Of a stretch of DNA of 64,000 nucleotides, positions 42,679 to 51,794 are shown piece after piece. Position 1 is the stretch's first letter. Each line of letters opens with the position of its first letter. Source of the stretch: Methylobacterium nonmethylotrophicum (GTDB lineage: Bacteria; Pseudomonadota; Alphaproteobacteria; Rhizobiales; Beijerinckiaceae); NCBI RefSeq assembly GCF_004745635.1, contig NZ_SRLB01000028.1, positions 1 to 64,000 on the forward strand, in the 5' to 3' direction. The translations under genes were made by a program, and so were the position numbers. The notes beneath the pieces were generated by a model. That model searched no databases and was not told the DNA's origin. It was given only the letters and a program-made list of their open reading frames with translations.

Positions 42679-44920
42679 TGTTGACGATACCCCGCGCCGT
42701 CACGGAGGGAGTGAGGATGTGCGCCGGCTTGGCCGGGCCGAGCAGCAGCGGGCCGACCGGCAGCGCGTCGGCGAGCATCTTGGAGAACTGGAACGCGATG
42801 TTGGCGGCGTCCAGGTTCGGCATGATCAGCACGTTGGCCTCGCCCTTGAGGCGCGAGCCGGGCAGCACCCTGTCGCGGATCGCCTGCGACAGGGCGGTGT
42901 CGGCGGCCATCTCGCCGTCGACCTCGAGGGCGGGGGCGCGCTCGCGCAGGATGTTGAGGGCCTGGCGCATCTTGCGGGCGGAGGACGTGTCGAACGAGCC
43001 GAAATCGGCATGGCTGACGAGCGCGATCTTCGGCGACAGGCCGAAGCGGCGGGCGGTGTCGCCGCAGGCGATGGCGACGTCGGCGATCTCTTCCGCGCTG
43101 GGCTCGGGCCGCACATGGGTGTCGGCCAGGAAATAGGCACCCTTCGAGGTGACGATGAGGCTGAGCGCCGCGAAGTCCCGGGCGCCGGGCGCGAGCCCGA
43201 TGATGTCGCGGATCACCCGGAGCTTGCTCTCGAACCGGCCTTCGAGGCCGCAGATCAGCGCGTCGGCCTCGCCGCGGCGCACGGCGAGCGCCCCGATCAC
43301 CGCATTGTTGGTGCGCACCAGCGTGCGGGCGCCGTCCGGCGTGATGCCGCGCCGCCCGGCCAGCTCGATATAGGTCTGAACGTAGGTGCGGTAGCGCGGA
43401 TCGTCGTCCGGATTGATCAGCTCGAACTCGCGGCCGGGCTGAATCGCGAGGCCGAAGCGCTTCAGGCGGGTCTCGATCACGTTCGGGCGGCCGATCAGGA
43501 TGGGCTTGGCCAGCCCCTCCTCGACGATCGCCTGGACGGCGCGCAGCACCCGCTCGTCCTCGCCCTCGGCGTAGATGACCCGGCGGGGATCCTGCTTGGC
43601 CTTCGTGAAGACCGGCTTCATGATGAAGCCGGAGCGGTGCACGAACCGGTCGAGGGACTCGGCATAGGCCTGCACGTCCGGCAGCGGACGCTTGGCGACG
43701 CCGGATTCCATCGCCGCCAGCGCGACCGCCGGGGCGATGCGCAGGATGAGGCGCGGGTCGAACGGGCTCGGGATCAGGGAGTGGGGCCCGAAGGGCCGCG
43801 CCTCGCCGCCATAGGCCCGGGCGACGACGTCGGACGGGGTCTCGCGGGCGAGCCCGGCGATCGCCTTCACGGCCGCCGCCTTCATCGCCTCGTTGATCGT
43901 GGTCGCGCCGACGTCCAGCGCGCCCCGGAAGATGTAGGGGAAACACAGGACGTTGTTGACCTGGTTCGGGAAGTCCGACCGCCCGGTGCAGATCATCGCG
44001 TCCGGCCGCTTCTCCTCGGCGAGGTTCGGCATGATCTCCGGGTACGGGTTGGCGAGCGCCATGATCAGCGGCTTCTCGGCCATCCGCTCGAGCATCTCGG
44101 GCTTCAGCACCCCGCCGGCCGAGAGGCCGAGGAAGACGTCCGCGCCCGGGATGATCTCGGCGAGCGTCCGGGCCGGGGTGTCCTGCGCGTAGACCGACTT
44201 CCAGCGGTCCATGAGCTTGTCACGGCCCTTGTAGACGACGCCCTCGATGTCGGTGACGTAGATGTTCTCGCGTCGCGCCCCGAGGGAGACCAGCTGGTTG
44301 AGGCAGGCGAGCGCGGCGGCGCCGGCGCCCGAGGTCACGATCTTGACGTCCTGGATCCGCTTGCCGGCGAATTCGAGGCCGTTGAGCACGGCGGCCGCCA
44401 CGATGATCGCGGTGCCGTGCTGGTCGTCGTGGAAGACCGGGATGTTCATCCGGGCCCGGCAGCGCTCCTCGACCTCGAAGCATTCCGGCGCCTTGATGTC
44501 CTCGAGGTTGATGCCGCCGAAGGTCGGCTCCAGCGCCGCCACCACGTCGACGAGCTTGTCGACGTTCTTCTCGTTGAGCTCGATGTCGAAGACGTCGATG
44601 CCGGCGAACTTCTTGAACAGGACCGCCTTGCCCTCCATCACGGGCTTGGAGGCGAGCGGGCCGATATCGCCCAGCCCCAGCACCGCGGTGCCGTTCGAGA
44701 CCACCGCGACGAGGTTCTGGCGTGCGGTGAGCGTCGCGGCCTCGTCCGGATCCGCGGCGATGGCCTCGCAGGCGGCGGCGACGCCCGGCGAATAGGCCAG
44801 CGCCAGGTCGCGCTGGTTGCCCAAGGGCTTGGTCGGCTGGATCTCCAGCTTCCCGGGCCTCGGATTGCGGTGATAGAACAGCGCGCCGCTCTTCAGATCG
44901 TCCGAAATGTTGCTGCTCAC
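42581..44920 (-). CDS. maeB: NADP-dependent malic enzyme with phosphotransacetylase-like domain
   Basis: A 779-residue multimodular malic enzyme. Residues ~1-430 are the malic enzyme (LALAYSPGVAAACEAIAADP, NGTAVLGLGDIGPLASKPVM, FHDDQHGTAIIVAAAVLNGL with the metal site, IVTSGAGAAALACLNQL for NADP); residues ~440-760 are the regulatory phosphotransacetylase-like domain (VIYAEGEDERVLRAVQAIVE, IPLG-type helices, THVRPEPSAEEIADVA). It decarboxylates malate to pyruvate with NADPH formation; the second domain binds acetyl-CoA as a regulator. The GTG start at 44920 has GGGGAGAG upstream. The divergent acetyltransferase starts 72 bp away. Confidence 0.95.
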   Translation of the reverse strand: MSSNISDDLKSGALFYHRNPRPGKLEIQPTKPLGNQRDLALAYSPGVAAACEAIAADPDEAATLTARQNLVAVVSNGTAVLGLGDIGPLASKPVMEGKAVLFKKFAGIDVFDIELNEKNVDKLVDVVAALEPTFGGINLEDIKAPECFEVEERCRARMNIPVFHDDQHGTAIIVAAAVLNGLEFAGKRIQDVKIVTSGAGAAALACLNQLVSLGARRENIYVTDIEGVVYKGRDKLMDRWKSVYAQDTPARTLAEIIPGADVFLGLSAGGVLKPEMLERMAEKPLIMALANPYPEIMPNLAEEKRPDAMICTGRSDFPNQVNNVLCFPYIFRGALDVGATTINEAMKAAAVKAIAGLARETPSDVVARAYGGEARPFGPHSLIPSPFDPRLILRIAPAVALAAMESGVAKRPLPDVQAYAESLDRFVHRSGFIMKPVFTKAKQDPRRVIYAEGEDERVLRAVQAIVEEGLAKPILIGRPNVIETRLKRFGLAIQPGREFELINPDDDPRYRTYVQTYIELAGRRGITPDGARTLVRTNNAVIGALAVRRGEADALICGLEGRFESKLRVIRDIIGLAPGARDFAALSLIVTSKGAYFLADTHVRPEPSAEEIADVAIACGDTARRFGLSPKIALVSHADFGSFDTSSARKMRQALNILRERAPALEVDGEMAADTALSQAIRDRVLPGSRLKGEANVLIMPNLDAANIAFQFSKMLADALPVGPLLLGPAKPAHILTPSVTARGIVNITAAAVVEAQGQEGVATDADSTAEAGTPLVSA

Positions 44921-44992
44921 CGCGTTCTCTCCCCGGATCGCCCCGCTGGTCGGGTCCGCCGCCCCGCCCGCGCCGCTCGCGAGCGCCCGCGG

Positions 44993-45616
44993 GTGAGGGA
45001 TTTCCTGCACCGCCTGCGGCAGGGGCGCAACCCTCACAACGAGACCCGCCTGCACCTGGCGAAGCTCGCGGCGCGACACGGCTTCCGGATCGGCCCGTTC
45101 TCCTACGGCAGGCCGAAGGTCCGCTTCCCCGAATCCGGCGCGAGACTGTCGATCGGCCCCTACTGCTCGATCGCCGACAAGGTCGAGATCCTGCTCGGCG
45201 GCAACCACCGGACCGACTGGGTCTCGACCTACCCGTTCGCGGCGATGCGCGGCCTGTGGCCGGGCCTCGACGCGCCGGACGACTACCACGCCTCCCGGGG
45301 CGACGTGGCGATCGGCGCCGATGTCTGGCTCGGTTCCGGCTGCCTGATCCTGTCGGGGGTCACGGTCGGCCCCGGCGCGGTGGTGGCGGCCCGCGCGGTC
45401 GTGACCCGCGACGTGCCGGCCTATGCCATCGTCGCCGGCAACCCGGCCCGGGTGATCCGCCACCGCTTTCCGCCCGAGACCGTGGCGGCGCTCGTCGCGA
45501 CCGCCTGGTGGGACCTGCCGCCGGAGCGGGTGCGGGCCCTCGTGCCGCTGCTCCAGAGCGGCGAGGCCGAGGCGCTGGTGCGGGCGATCCGGCAGCCCGA
45601 CCCGGTCACCCGATGA
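44993..45616 (+). CDS. CatB/VatB-like O-acetyltransferase (left-handed beta-helix)
   Basis: A 207-residue acyltransferase with hexapeptide repeats: IGPFSYGRPKVRFPES, LSIGPYCSIADKVEILLGGN, then the active-site region HRTDWVSTYPFA (His), DVAIGADVWLGSGCLILSGV and YAIVAGNPARVIRHRF. These resemble xenobiotic acetyltransferases (CatB/VatA) and polysaccharide O-acetyltransferases; near an exopolysaccharide locus the latter is attractive. The GTG at 44993 is the best start; the frame is open upstream. Its 3' end overlaps the convergent NRAMP gene by 11 bp. Confidence 0.85.
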   Translation: MRDFLHRLRQGRNPHNETRLHLAKLAARHGFRIGPFSYGRPKVRFPESGARLSIGPYCSIADKVEILLGGNHRTDWVSTYPFAAMRGLWPGLDAPDDYHASRGDVAIGADVWLGSGCLILSGVTVGPGAVVAARAVVTRDVPAYAIVAGNPARVIRHRFPPETVAALVATAWWDLPPERVRALVPLLQSGEAEALVRAIRQPDPVTR

Positions 45617-46946
45617 TCCAGGTGGCGACGAGGCAGGCGGTCGCCGCGAAGGTCACCGCCACGGTCGCCCAGCCGAGCACGTTGACGAGCCGGCCGTTGA
45701 CCCGCTCGCCCATCACCGCCCGGTCGTTGGTCATCAGCATCATCAGGAGGAGGAGCGGGGGCACCGAGAAGCCCTGCACCACGCCCGACCAGACCAGCGC
45801 CCGCATCGGGTTGAAGCCGAGGAAGTTCAGCCCCACCGCCACCACGGTCACAGCCGCGATGGTGCCGTAGAAGAGCTTCGCCTCGGAGGGCCTGGCATGC
45901 AGGCTCCCTTTCGCCCCGATGCCCTGGACGAGGTCGTAGGCCGCCCCCGTCGTCATCACCGGCACGGCCAGGAAGCCGACGCCGACCACGCCGAGGGCGA
46001 ACAGGATTTTTGCACCGGAGCCGGCCAGGGGTTCGAGGGCCGACGCCGCCTGCGCCGCGCTGTCGATCGCGGTCTGCCCGACCGGGTGCAGGGTCGTGCC
46101 GGTCGACAGGATGATGAAGTAGAGGATCAGGTTGGAAAAGAGCATCCCGGCGATCACCTCGCGCCGGGTGCGCTGCAACTCCGCGTCGGTCGCGCCCTTG
46201 CGCTGGCGGACCGTATGGCGGCCCTGGCCGATCTCCTCCTCCACCTCCTGGTTCGACTGCCAGGTGTAGATGTAGGCCGAGAGCGAGGTGCCGATGCAGG
46301 CGACGATCATCGCGAGCGCCTCGCTGTCGAGGGTCAGGCGCGGCACGAATGTCCGGTACAAGACCTCGGCCGGGTCCGGCCGGGCCATCACGGCGGCGGC
46401 GACGTAGGCGAAGAGCGCCAGCGCCAGCCAGCGGAAGAGGCGGCGCAGCAGCGCGTAGGAGCCGAGGATCTGGAAGGCGAGGATCACGGCCGCCGCCCCG
46501 GTGACGATCAGCGGCACCGGCAGGGGCACCAGCAGGTTGAGCGCGGCGCCGATGCCGCCGAGATTGGCCGCCGCCTCGATGACGTTCCCGGTGAAGGCGC
46601 CGAGCACCGCCGGATAGAGCACCCAGCGCGGGTAGTGGTCGCGCAATGCCGCGAACAGCCCCTTGCCGTAGACCTGGCCGAGCTTGGCCGAGACGTAGAC
46701 CACCACCACCATCATCGGCAGCAGGACCGGGGCGATCCACAGGAACCCGAGGCCGAACTTCGCACCGGCGCTGGCATAGGTGCCGATCGCCGACGGGTCG
46801 TCGTCCGCCGCCCCGGTGATCACCCCGCCGCCGACGAGGCGCAGGAGGCCGGACGTCTTGTGTCGCGGCTCGGCCTCGGGCGCGCGCGGCGCCGGCTCCG
46901 TCGCGTCGTCAGCCCGCGGGCGGGAGCGGGATCCGGGTTCCGACAT
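45606..46946 (-). CDS. NRAMP-family divalent metal transporter (variant metal site)
   Basis: A 446-residue protein with about 11 transmembrane segments. TM1 reads VITGAADDDPSAIGTYASAG, where canonical Nramp proteins have DPGN, and TM6 has LSAYIYTWQSNQEVEEEIG without the MPH metal-binding Met. This clade is often annotated as NRAMP-type Mn/Fe transporter, but the altered residues suggest a different ion, as in Nramp-related magnesium transporters. A long hydrophilic N-terminus precedes TM1. Two palindromic 21-bp units lie upstream. Confidence 0.8.
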   Translation of the reverse strand: MSEPGSRSRPRADDATEPAPRAPEAEPRHKTSGLLRLVGGGVITGAADDDPSAIGTYASAGAKFGLGFLWIAPVLLPMMVVVVYVSAKLGQVYGKGLFAALRDHYPRWVLYPAVLGAFTGNVIEAAANLGGIGAALNLLVPLPVPLIVTGAAAVILAFQILGSYALLRRLFRWLALALFAYVAAAVMARPDPAEVLYRTFVPRLTLDSEALAMIVACIGTSLSAYIYTWQSNQEVEEEIGQGRHTVRQRKGATDAELQRTRREVIAGMLFSNLILYFIILSTGTTLHPVGQTAIDSAAQAASALEPLAGSGAKILFALGVVGVGFLAVPVMTTGAAYDLVQGIGAKGSLHARPSEAKLFYGTIAAVTVVAVGLNFLGFNPMRALVWSGVVQGFSVPPLLLLMMLMTNDRAVMGERVNGRLVNVLGWATVAVTFAATACLVATWIIG

Positions 46947-46999
46947 GCTCCCTCGGAGTATCTATGACCACCGAGGACACAACCGGCCAAGCCTTGCCG

Positions 47000-47044
47000 G
47001 GTTCGCCAGGGCCGCGAACCGGCGGTTCGCCAGGATCGCGAACC
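47000..47044. promoter_or_regulatory. Two tandem 21-bp dyads (GGTTCGC-N7-GCGAACC)
   Basis: Two near-identical palindromes, 47000-47020 and 47024-47044, repeat with a 24-bp period, centred about 65 and 90 bp upstream of the NRAMP start (46946) and shortly after the stop of the Wzc-like gene (47077). They fit a double operator for a dimeric regulator; consecutive transcript hairpins are the alternative. Confidence 0.55.
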
Positions 47045-47076
47045 GTACGGGAGGGACCTCCGCGCGGGGCCTGCGG

Positions 47077-49473
47077 TCAGGCCGATCGACGCAGCGGATA
47101 GGCCGGCATCGCCACCGCGGCCGGGGCGCGGTCCTGGGCCACGATGACCTCCGGCACGCCGGCGCTCTCGGCGGTCTCGAACAGGCCGACGAGGCGCGGA
47201 TCGTCGGCCGCGGCGTTCGAGGCGATCACGACGGCGTCCATCCAGGCCGAGAGCGCGCTCACCAGCGGCCAGGTCGAGGCCGAGAAGCCGTCGCCGAGGC
47301 AGACGATCACCCAGTCATAGGCTTCGCCGAGGGCGTCGAAGGTGAGCCCGAGGGCGTCGCGTCCGGCGATCAGGGCCTCGGCCTCGCCCCGGCCATGGCC
47401 GATCAGGTGCAGGCGCGGGCCGGCATCGGGCTGGATCGCGGTGGTGAAGTCGACGCGGCCCGCCACGAGATCGGTCAGTCCCGGCTGCGCGCCGCGTGGG
47501 CCGTCGAGGCGCACCATCAGGGCGTGCCCGTTGAGGGAGGCGGCTCGGCCGAGGCTGCGCGCGAGGCCGTCGAGGTCGGTCTCGTCTCCGGTGCCGACGA
47601 GGAGCACCCGCCGTCCGCCGCCCGCGGTCTCGATGGCGTCGAGGCGTGCCACCAGCAGGTCGAGGTCGTAGCGGGCCTCGAACGGCAGCCGGGCGGCCGG
47701 GACCGGCATCGCGACGGGCGCCCCCGTGGCGACGGCCGGGGCCACGGGCTCGACGGGAGCGGCGGGGAGCACCGGCTCGGTCGCCTGGGCGCCGGGCGGA
47801 CGGGCGTCGCCCGTCCGGGCCGTCGCCGAGGGCGCATCGTCGAGATGGGCCGCGGAGGCCGCCGCGGGGATCGGCGCCACCGCGACCGGGGCGGCGGCCA
47901 GCGGCTCGGACTCGGGGTGCCGGGCCGGCGGGCGGCCGCGGCCCCGGCCGGGCGGGTCGCCGGCGATGAGCGCCTTGGCCACCACGCCGCCGACCGCGAA
48001 CAGGAAGGCGATGACGGTCGCGAAGATGACGATCGGCAGCTTCTTGGGAAAGGAGGGGAGGTCGGGCACGACCGCGCGGGAGACCACGCGGGCATCGGCC
48101 GGCGCGGCGCTCGCCGCGTCCCGGGCCGCCGCCTCGCGGAAGCGGCCGAGATAGGATTCGAGCTGCTCGCGCTGGGCCTTCGCCTCGCGCTCGAGGGCGC
48201 GCAGCGCGACCTCGTCGCCGTTGGCCTTGGCGACGACCGTGCGCTGGGCCTCCACCGCCGCCTGCAGGGTCTCGACGCGGCTGCCGGCGATCTTGGCGTC
48301 GTTCTCGAGCGCCCGCGACGTCCGGTCGGCGGCGGCGCGGATCTGCGCCTCCAGGCCCTCGAGCTGGGCGCTCAGCTCCTTCATGCGCGGGTGCTGCGGC
48401 AGGAGCGTGCGGGCCTCGAGGGCGAGCTGCGCCTTCAACCCGATGCGCTGCTCCACCAGGCGCCGGATCAGCTCGTTGTTGGCGACGTCCGGGATCTCGA
48501 AGCCGCGGCCGTCGCGGAGCATCTCGCGGATCAGCTTGGCCTTGGCGCCGGAATCGGCCTGGGCGGCCCGGGCCTGGGTAAGCTGGGTCGAGAGCTCGGC
48601 GAGCTGCTGGGCGGCGAGCGGCTGGTTGGTGGCCCCGCCGCTGCTGATCAGCCCGTTGCGGGCCCGGAACGCCTCGACCTTCGCCTCGGCCTCCGAGACG
48701 CGGGTGCGCAGGGTCTCGATGTTCGAGCCGAGCCAGGTCGAGGCGTAGCGCGCGGTGTCGACCTTGGCGGCGGCGAGCGAGGAGAGGTAGAGGTCCGAGA
48801 TGGTGTTGGCGGCCCGGGCGGCCAGTTCCGGGTCCTTCGAGCGGAACTCGACCGTCAGGATGCGCGACTTGCCGGCGGAGTAGACGAGCAGCCGTTCGAA
48901 GTACTTCTCGAGCACCCGGTCGACCGGCTCGCGGTCGAGCGGGTTCTGCGCCAGCCCGAGCATCACCAGCACCTGCTGGAAGCCGTTGATGCCGTTGACC
49001 ATCGGGTCGAATTCGGGATTGCCGACGAGGCCGAGGCTCTTGATCGCCTCGCGGGCGATGTCGCGCGACATCACCACCTGGACCTGGCTCGCCACCGCCT
49101 GCTCGTCGATCGGCTGGGGCAGCTCGCCCCGGTCCTGCTGCAGCCGCGTCAGCGCGCTGTCGCGGCTCTCGAGCAGCAGCTTGGATTCGGCGGTGTAGCG
49201 CGGCGGCACCACCTGCACGAAGGTCACGGCGAGGCCGAAGGCCGCGAGCGTCGGCAACAGGATGACGAACCAGCGCCGGCGCAGCAGGCGCCCGACATCG
49301 CCGATCGCCAGGCCGTCCTCGGGCCCAGGCTCGGGCTCTCGGCGCTCGGGTTCCTGGCGCGCCGTGTCGGGGCGGGGTGCCTTGAGCCTGTCTGGGCCCT
49401 TGCGGCCCTTGCCGGCGAGGCGATCGGGCAGGCGGCCCAGCGGCCGCTCGGCGAAGGGGAAGACGCGGGGCAT
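47077..49473 (-). CDS. Wzc/GumC-like exopolysaccharide co-polymerase without a visible P-loop
   Basis: About 798 residues. A Wzz domain with first transmembrane helix (WFVILLPTLAAFGLAVTFVQ) is followed by a long periplasmic coiled coil (to about residue 440, with LESRDSALTRLQQDR and HPRMKELSAQLEGLEAQIRA) and a second helix (KLPIVIFATVIAFLFAVGG). The cytosolic part begins with a Pro/Ala-rich linker and a Rossmann/ATPase-like fold VLLVGTGDETDLDG where BY-kinases have a Walker A; no GKT/GKS is seen and no Tyr-rich tail. It thus may regulate chain length without kinase activity. Start 49473 or 49533. It is divergent from the Wza-like gene. Confidence 0.85.
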   Translation of the reverse strand: MPRVFPFAERPLGRLPDRLAGKGRKGPDRLKAPRPDTARQEPERREPEPGPEDGLAIGDVGRLLRRRWFVILLPTLAAFGLAVTFVQVVPPRYTAESKLLLESRDSALTRLQQDRGELPQPIDEQAVASQVQVVMSRDIAREAIKSLGLVGNPEFDPMVNGINGFQQVLVMLGLAQNPLDREPVDRVLEKYFERLLVYSAGKSRILTVEFRSKDPELAARAANTISDLYLSSLAAAKVDTARYASTWLGSNIETLRTRVSEAEAKVEAFRARNGLISSGGATNQPLAAQQLAELSTQLTQARAAQADSGAKAKLIREMLRDGRGFEIPDVANNELIRRLVEQRIGLKAQLALEARTLLPQHPRMKELSAQLEGLEAQIRAAADRTSRALENDAKIAGSRVETLQAAVEAQRTVVAKANGDEVALRALEREAKAQREQLESYLGRFREAAARDAASAAPADARVVSRAVVPDLPSFPKKLPIVIFATVIAFLFAVGGVVAKALIAGDPPGRGRGRPPARHPESEPLAAAPVAVAPIPAAASAAHLDDAPSATARTGDARPPGAQATEPVLPAAPVEPVAPAVATGAPVAMPVPAARLPFEARYDLDLLVARLDAIETAGGGRRVLLVGTGDETDLDGLARSLGRAASLNGHALMVRLDGPRGAQPGLTDLVAGRVDFTTAIQPDAGPRLHLIGHGRGEAEALIAGRDALGLTFDALGEAYDWVIVCLGDGFSASTWPLVSALSAWMDAVVIASNAAADDPRLVGLFETAESAGVPEVIVAQDRAPAAVAMPAYPLRRSA

Positions 49474-49680
49474 TGCGGACCGTCGGTCAGAAGGCGAGGA
49501 GCCGGCCCGAGCCGGGCCTTGGCGCGAGAACATCCGATTAAGGTTGCGGGTGAGTTAAAGACCTCACGACGCTGACGAACCGGGCCGGCACGGCCGGGCC
49601 CGCGTCAGACTTCATTAACCATGACGCCCTAGACCTTCGGGACGAGACCTCGCCGACACGACTTGGATTGGCCGGAAGCG

Positions 49681-50253
49681 ATGAACCGACGCGCTCTTCT
49701 CGCAGGTTTGGCGACCACGCTCGCGCTCGGCGGCTGCCTGCGACCGGAATACCGGACCGCCCTGCTCGACGAGACCGGCACCGGCTCGATCGGACCCGCC
49801 TACTCGCTCGCCGCTGGCGACAAGCTGCGGGTGATCGTGTTCGGGCAGGACAACCTCTCGAACATTTACGCCGTGGACGGGGCCGGGCGCATCGCCCTGC
49901 CGCTGATCGGCCCGATCAAGGTCGCCGGCGGCAGCACCGCCCAGGCCGCCCGCGCCATCGAAGCGCGCCTGCGCGACGGCTACGTGCGCGAGCCGCACGT
50001 GACCGTCGAGGTCGACATCTACCGGCCGTTCTTTATCCTGGGCGAGGTCACGACGTCGGGCCAGTACCCCTACGTGAGCGGCATGACGGTGGAGACCGCG
50101 GTGGCGATCGCGGCGGGCTTCGGCCCTCGCGCCGCCAGGGACTACGCCGTGCTCACCCGCGAGGGACCGACCGGCCTCGTCTCCGGCATCGTGCCGATGA
50201 CCTATCCGGTGCGGCCCGGCGACACGATCGTCGTCAAGGAGCGCTGGTTCTGA
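49681..50253 (+). CDS. Polysaccharide export lipoprotein (Wza/ExoF-like, short)
   Basis: A 190-residue outer-membrane polysaccharide export protein. Signal peptide with a lipobox LALGGC (cleavage before Cys at residue 19) is followed by a Poly_export domain (YSLAAGDKLRVIVFGQDNLS, GRIALPLIGPIKVAGGSTAQ) and one SLBB-like segment (FFILGEVTTSGQYPYVSGMT). It lacks further SLBB repeats and the C-terminal helix of E. coli Wza, as in many alphaproteobacterial systems. GGAAGCG precedes the ATG at 49681. It is divergent from the Wzc-like gene across 207 bp. Confidence 0.9.
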   Translation: MNRRALLAGLATTLALGGCLRPEYRTALLDETGTGSIGPAYSLAAGDKLRVIVFGQDNLSNIYAVDGAGRIALPLIGPIKVAGGSTAQAARAIEARLRDGYVREPHVTVEVDIYRPFFILGEVTTSGQYPYVSGMTVETAVAIAAGFGPRAARDYAVLTREGPTGLVSGIVPMTYPVRPGDTIVVKERWF

Positions 50254-50424
50254 GACGAGCCGCAATCGGTCGAGCTGTCGACCTTGCGCTGACCACCGGT
50301 TAACCACGCCCTCTTCGGCCGCGGCCCGGACTGGACTTCCGTTAGGCCTCTTAACCGGCCGGCCACGGGGCTTGAGCGAGATGGGAGCTGCCGCGCGCAG
50401 CGGTGCCGTCATCCGCCGGAGGAC

Positions 50425-51639
50425 ATGCCCGTGGCCGCTTCCCAGCTCCGCATCGCCGCAGACCTTGCTCCGTCGGAGCCGGCGCACCGGCCCGCCTCCG
50501 CCCCGCGGGAGCGGATCCTCCACGTCTTCCGGGCGCCGGTCGGCGGCCTGTTTCGGCACGTCCTCGACGTGACGCGGCTGCAGGTGGCGGCGGGCCACGC
50601 GGTCGGCCTCTTCTGCGATGCGAGCACCGGGGGCAGCCGGGCCGAGGCGGCCCTCGAGGAACTGGCACCGGACCTCGCCCTCGGCCTCACCCGGCTGCCG
50701 ATGCGCCGCAACCCGCATCCGAGCGACGTCGCGGCGCTCATGGCGCTCTCCGGCCTCGTGCGCCGCGCCGCGCCCACCGTGCTGCACGGCCACGGCTCCA
50801 AGGGCGGCCTGTTCGCCCGCCTGGCGCTCGCCGGACCGCAGGCGCGGCCGGTGCGGGCCTACACGCCCCATGGCGGCAGCTTCAACTACCGGCCCGGCAC
50901 GCCCCTGCACCGCCTCTACATGGCGGCGGAGGGCCTGCTCACCCGCCGCACCGACGTTTTCCTGTTCGAGAGCGACTACATCGCCGGGCGCTACCGGGCC
51001 TATGTCGGGCCGACCGACCGGCTGGTGCGGGTGGTGCATAACGGCATCGGGGCGGAGGAATTCGCTCCCATCGTGCCGGCCCCGGATCCGTTCGACCTCG
51101 TCTATATCGGCGAATTGCGCGAGGCGAAGGGGGTGCCGGTGCTGTTCGAGGCGCTGGCGCGCCTGCGCCGGGAGCAGGGGCGGACCCTGAACCTGCTGGT
51201 CGTCGGCTCGGGGCCGGACGACGTCGCCCTGCGCAACCGGGTCGCCGATCTCGGCCTCGCGCAGCATGTGCAGTTCGAGCCGCCGCAGCCGATCCGCGCC
51301 GCCCTGAGCCGCGCCACCGTGATGGTGGTGCCCTCCCTGGCCGAATCGCTGCCCTACGTCGTCCTCGAGGCCGCCGCTGCGGCGCAGCCCCTCGTCTCGA
51401 CCGATGTCGGGGGCATCCCGGAGATCTTCGGTCCTGCCGCCCCGGCCCTGGTGCCGCCCCGCGACGCCGCCGCCCTGGCGGGCGCGATCCTGCGCAAGAT
51501 CGACCAGGATCCCGAGCAGCGCCGCGGCGAGGCGGCGGCGCTCAGCGCCTTCGTGCGCTGCCGCTTCTCGATGAACCGGATGGCCGAGGACGGGCTCGCC
51601 GGATACGCCGCCGCCCGTGCCCGGCGCGACCGCGGCTGA
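50425..51639 (+). CDS. Glycosyltransferase family 4
   Basis: A 404-residue GT-B glycosyltransferase. It begins with a disordered N-terminus, then LHVFRAPVGGLFRHVLDVTR, and has the C-terminal GT4 donor site: VYIGELREAKGVPVLFEALA, VVPSLAESLPYVVLEAAAAA with the E-x7-E motif. It probably adds a sugar to an undecaprenyl-linked exopolysaccharide intermediate started by the WbaP-like enzyme. GGAGGAC precedes the ATG at 50425. Confidence 0.9.
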   Translation: MPVAASQLRIAADLAPSEPAHRPASAPRERILHVFRAPVGGLFRHVLDVTRLQVAAGHAVGLFCDASTGGSRAEAALEELAPDLALGLTRLPMRRNPHPSDVAALMALSGLVRRAAPTVLHGHGSKGGLFARLALAGPQARPVRAYTPHGGSFNYRPGTPLHRLYMAAEGLLTRRTDVFLFESDYIAGRYRAYVGPTDRLVRVVHNGIGAEEFAPIVPAPDPFDLVYIGELREAKGVPVLFEALARLRREQGRTLNLLVVGSGPDDVALRNRVADLGLAQHVQFEPPQPIRAALSRATVMVVPSLAESLPYVVLEAAAAAQPLVSTDVGGIPEIFGPAAPALVPPRDAAALAGAILRKIDQDPEQRRGEAAALSAFVRCRFSMNRMAEDGLAGYAAARARRDRG

Positions 51640-51794
51640 CGGGGGAGGGGCCCGGCGCCCGGTTCCCGTTCGATTTTCCACAAACCCCTCGCGGTCGTCT
51701 TAAGCCTTCCCTCAGGGCTGCGCGGCAGGGTCGAACGCATCACCATCGATCGACGCGGGTCATCTCCGCCACACAGCGTTACCGGAACCCCCCC

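Noticed and set aside
47000..47044. Two regularly spaced repeats as a CRISPR array
   Set aside because: Only two units, the spacer is 3 bp and the repeats are palindromic operators or hairpins; no cas genes are present.
46780..49575. A 931-codon plus-strand ORF opposite the Wzc-like gene
   Set aside because: It is antisense to a well-supported gene and its residue mix (His/Arg/Gly/Leu-rich, no domain) is typical of GC-rich shadow frames. The same applies to long antisense frames at 3453-5855, 42515-44990 and 58284-60191.
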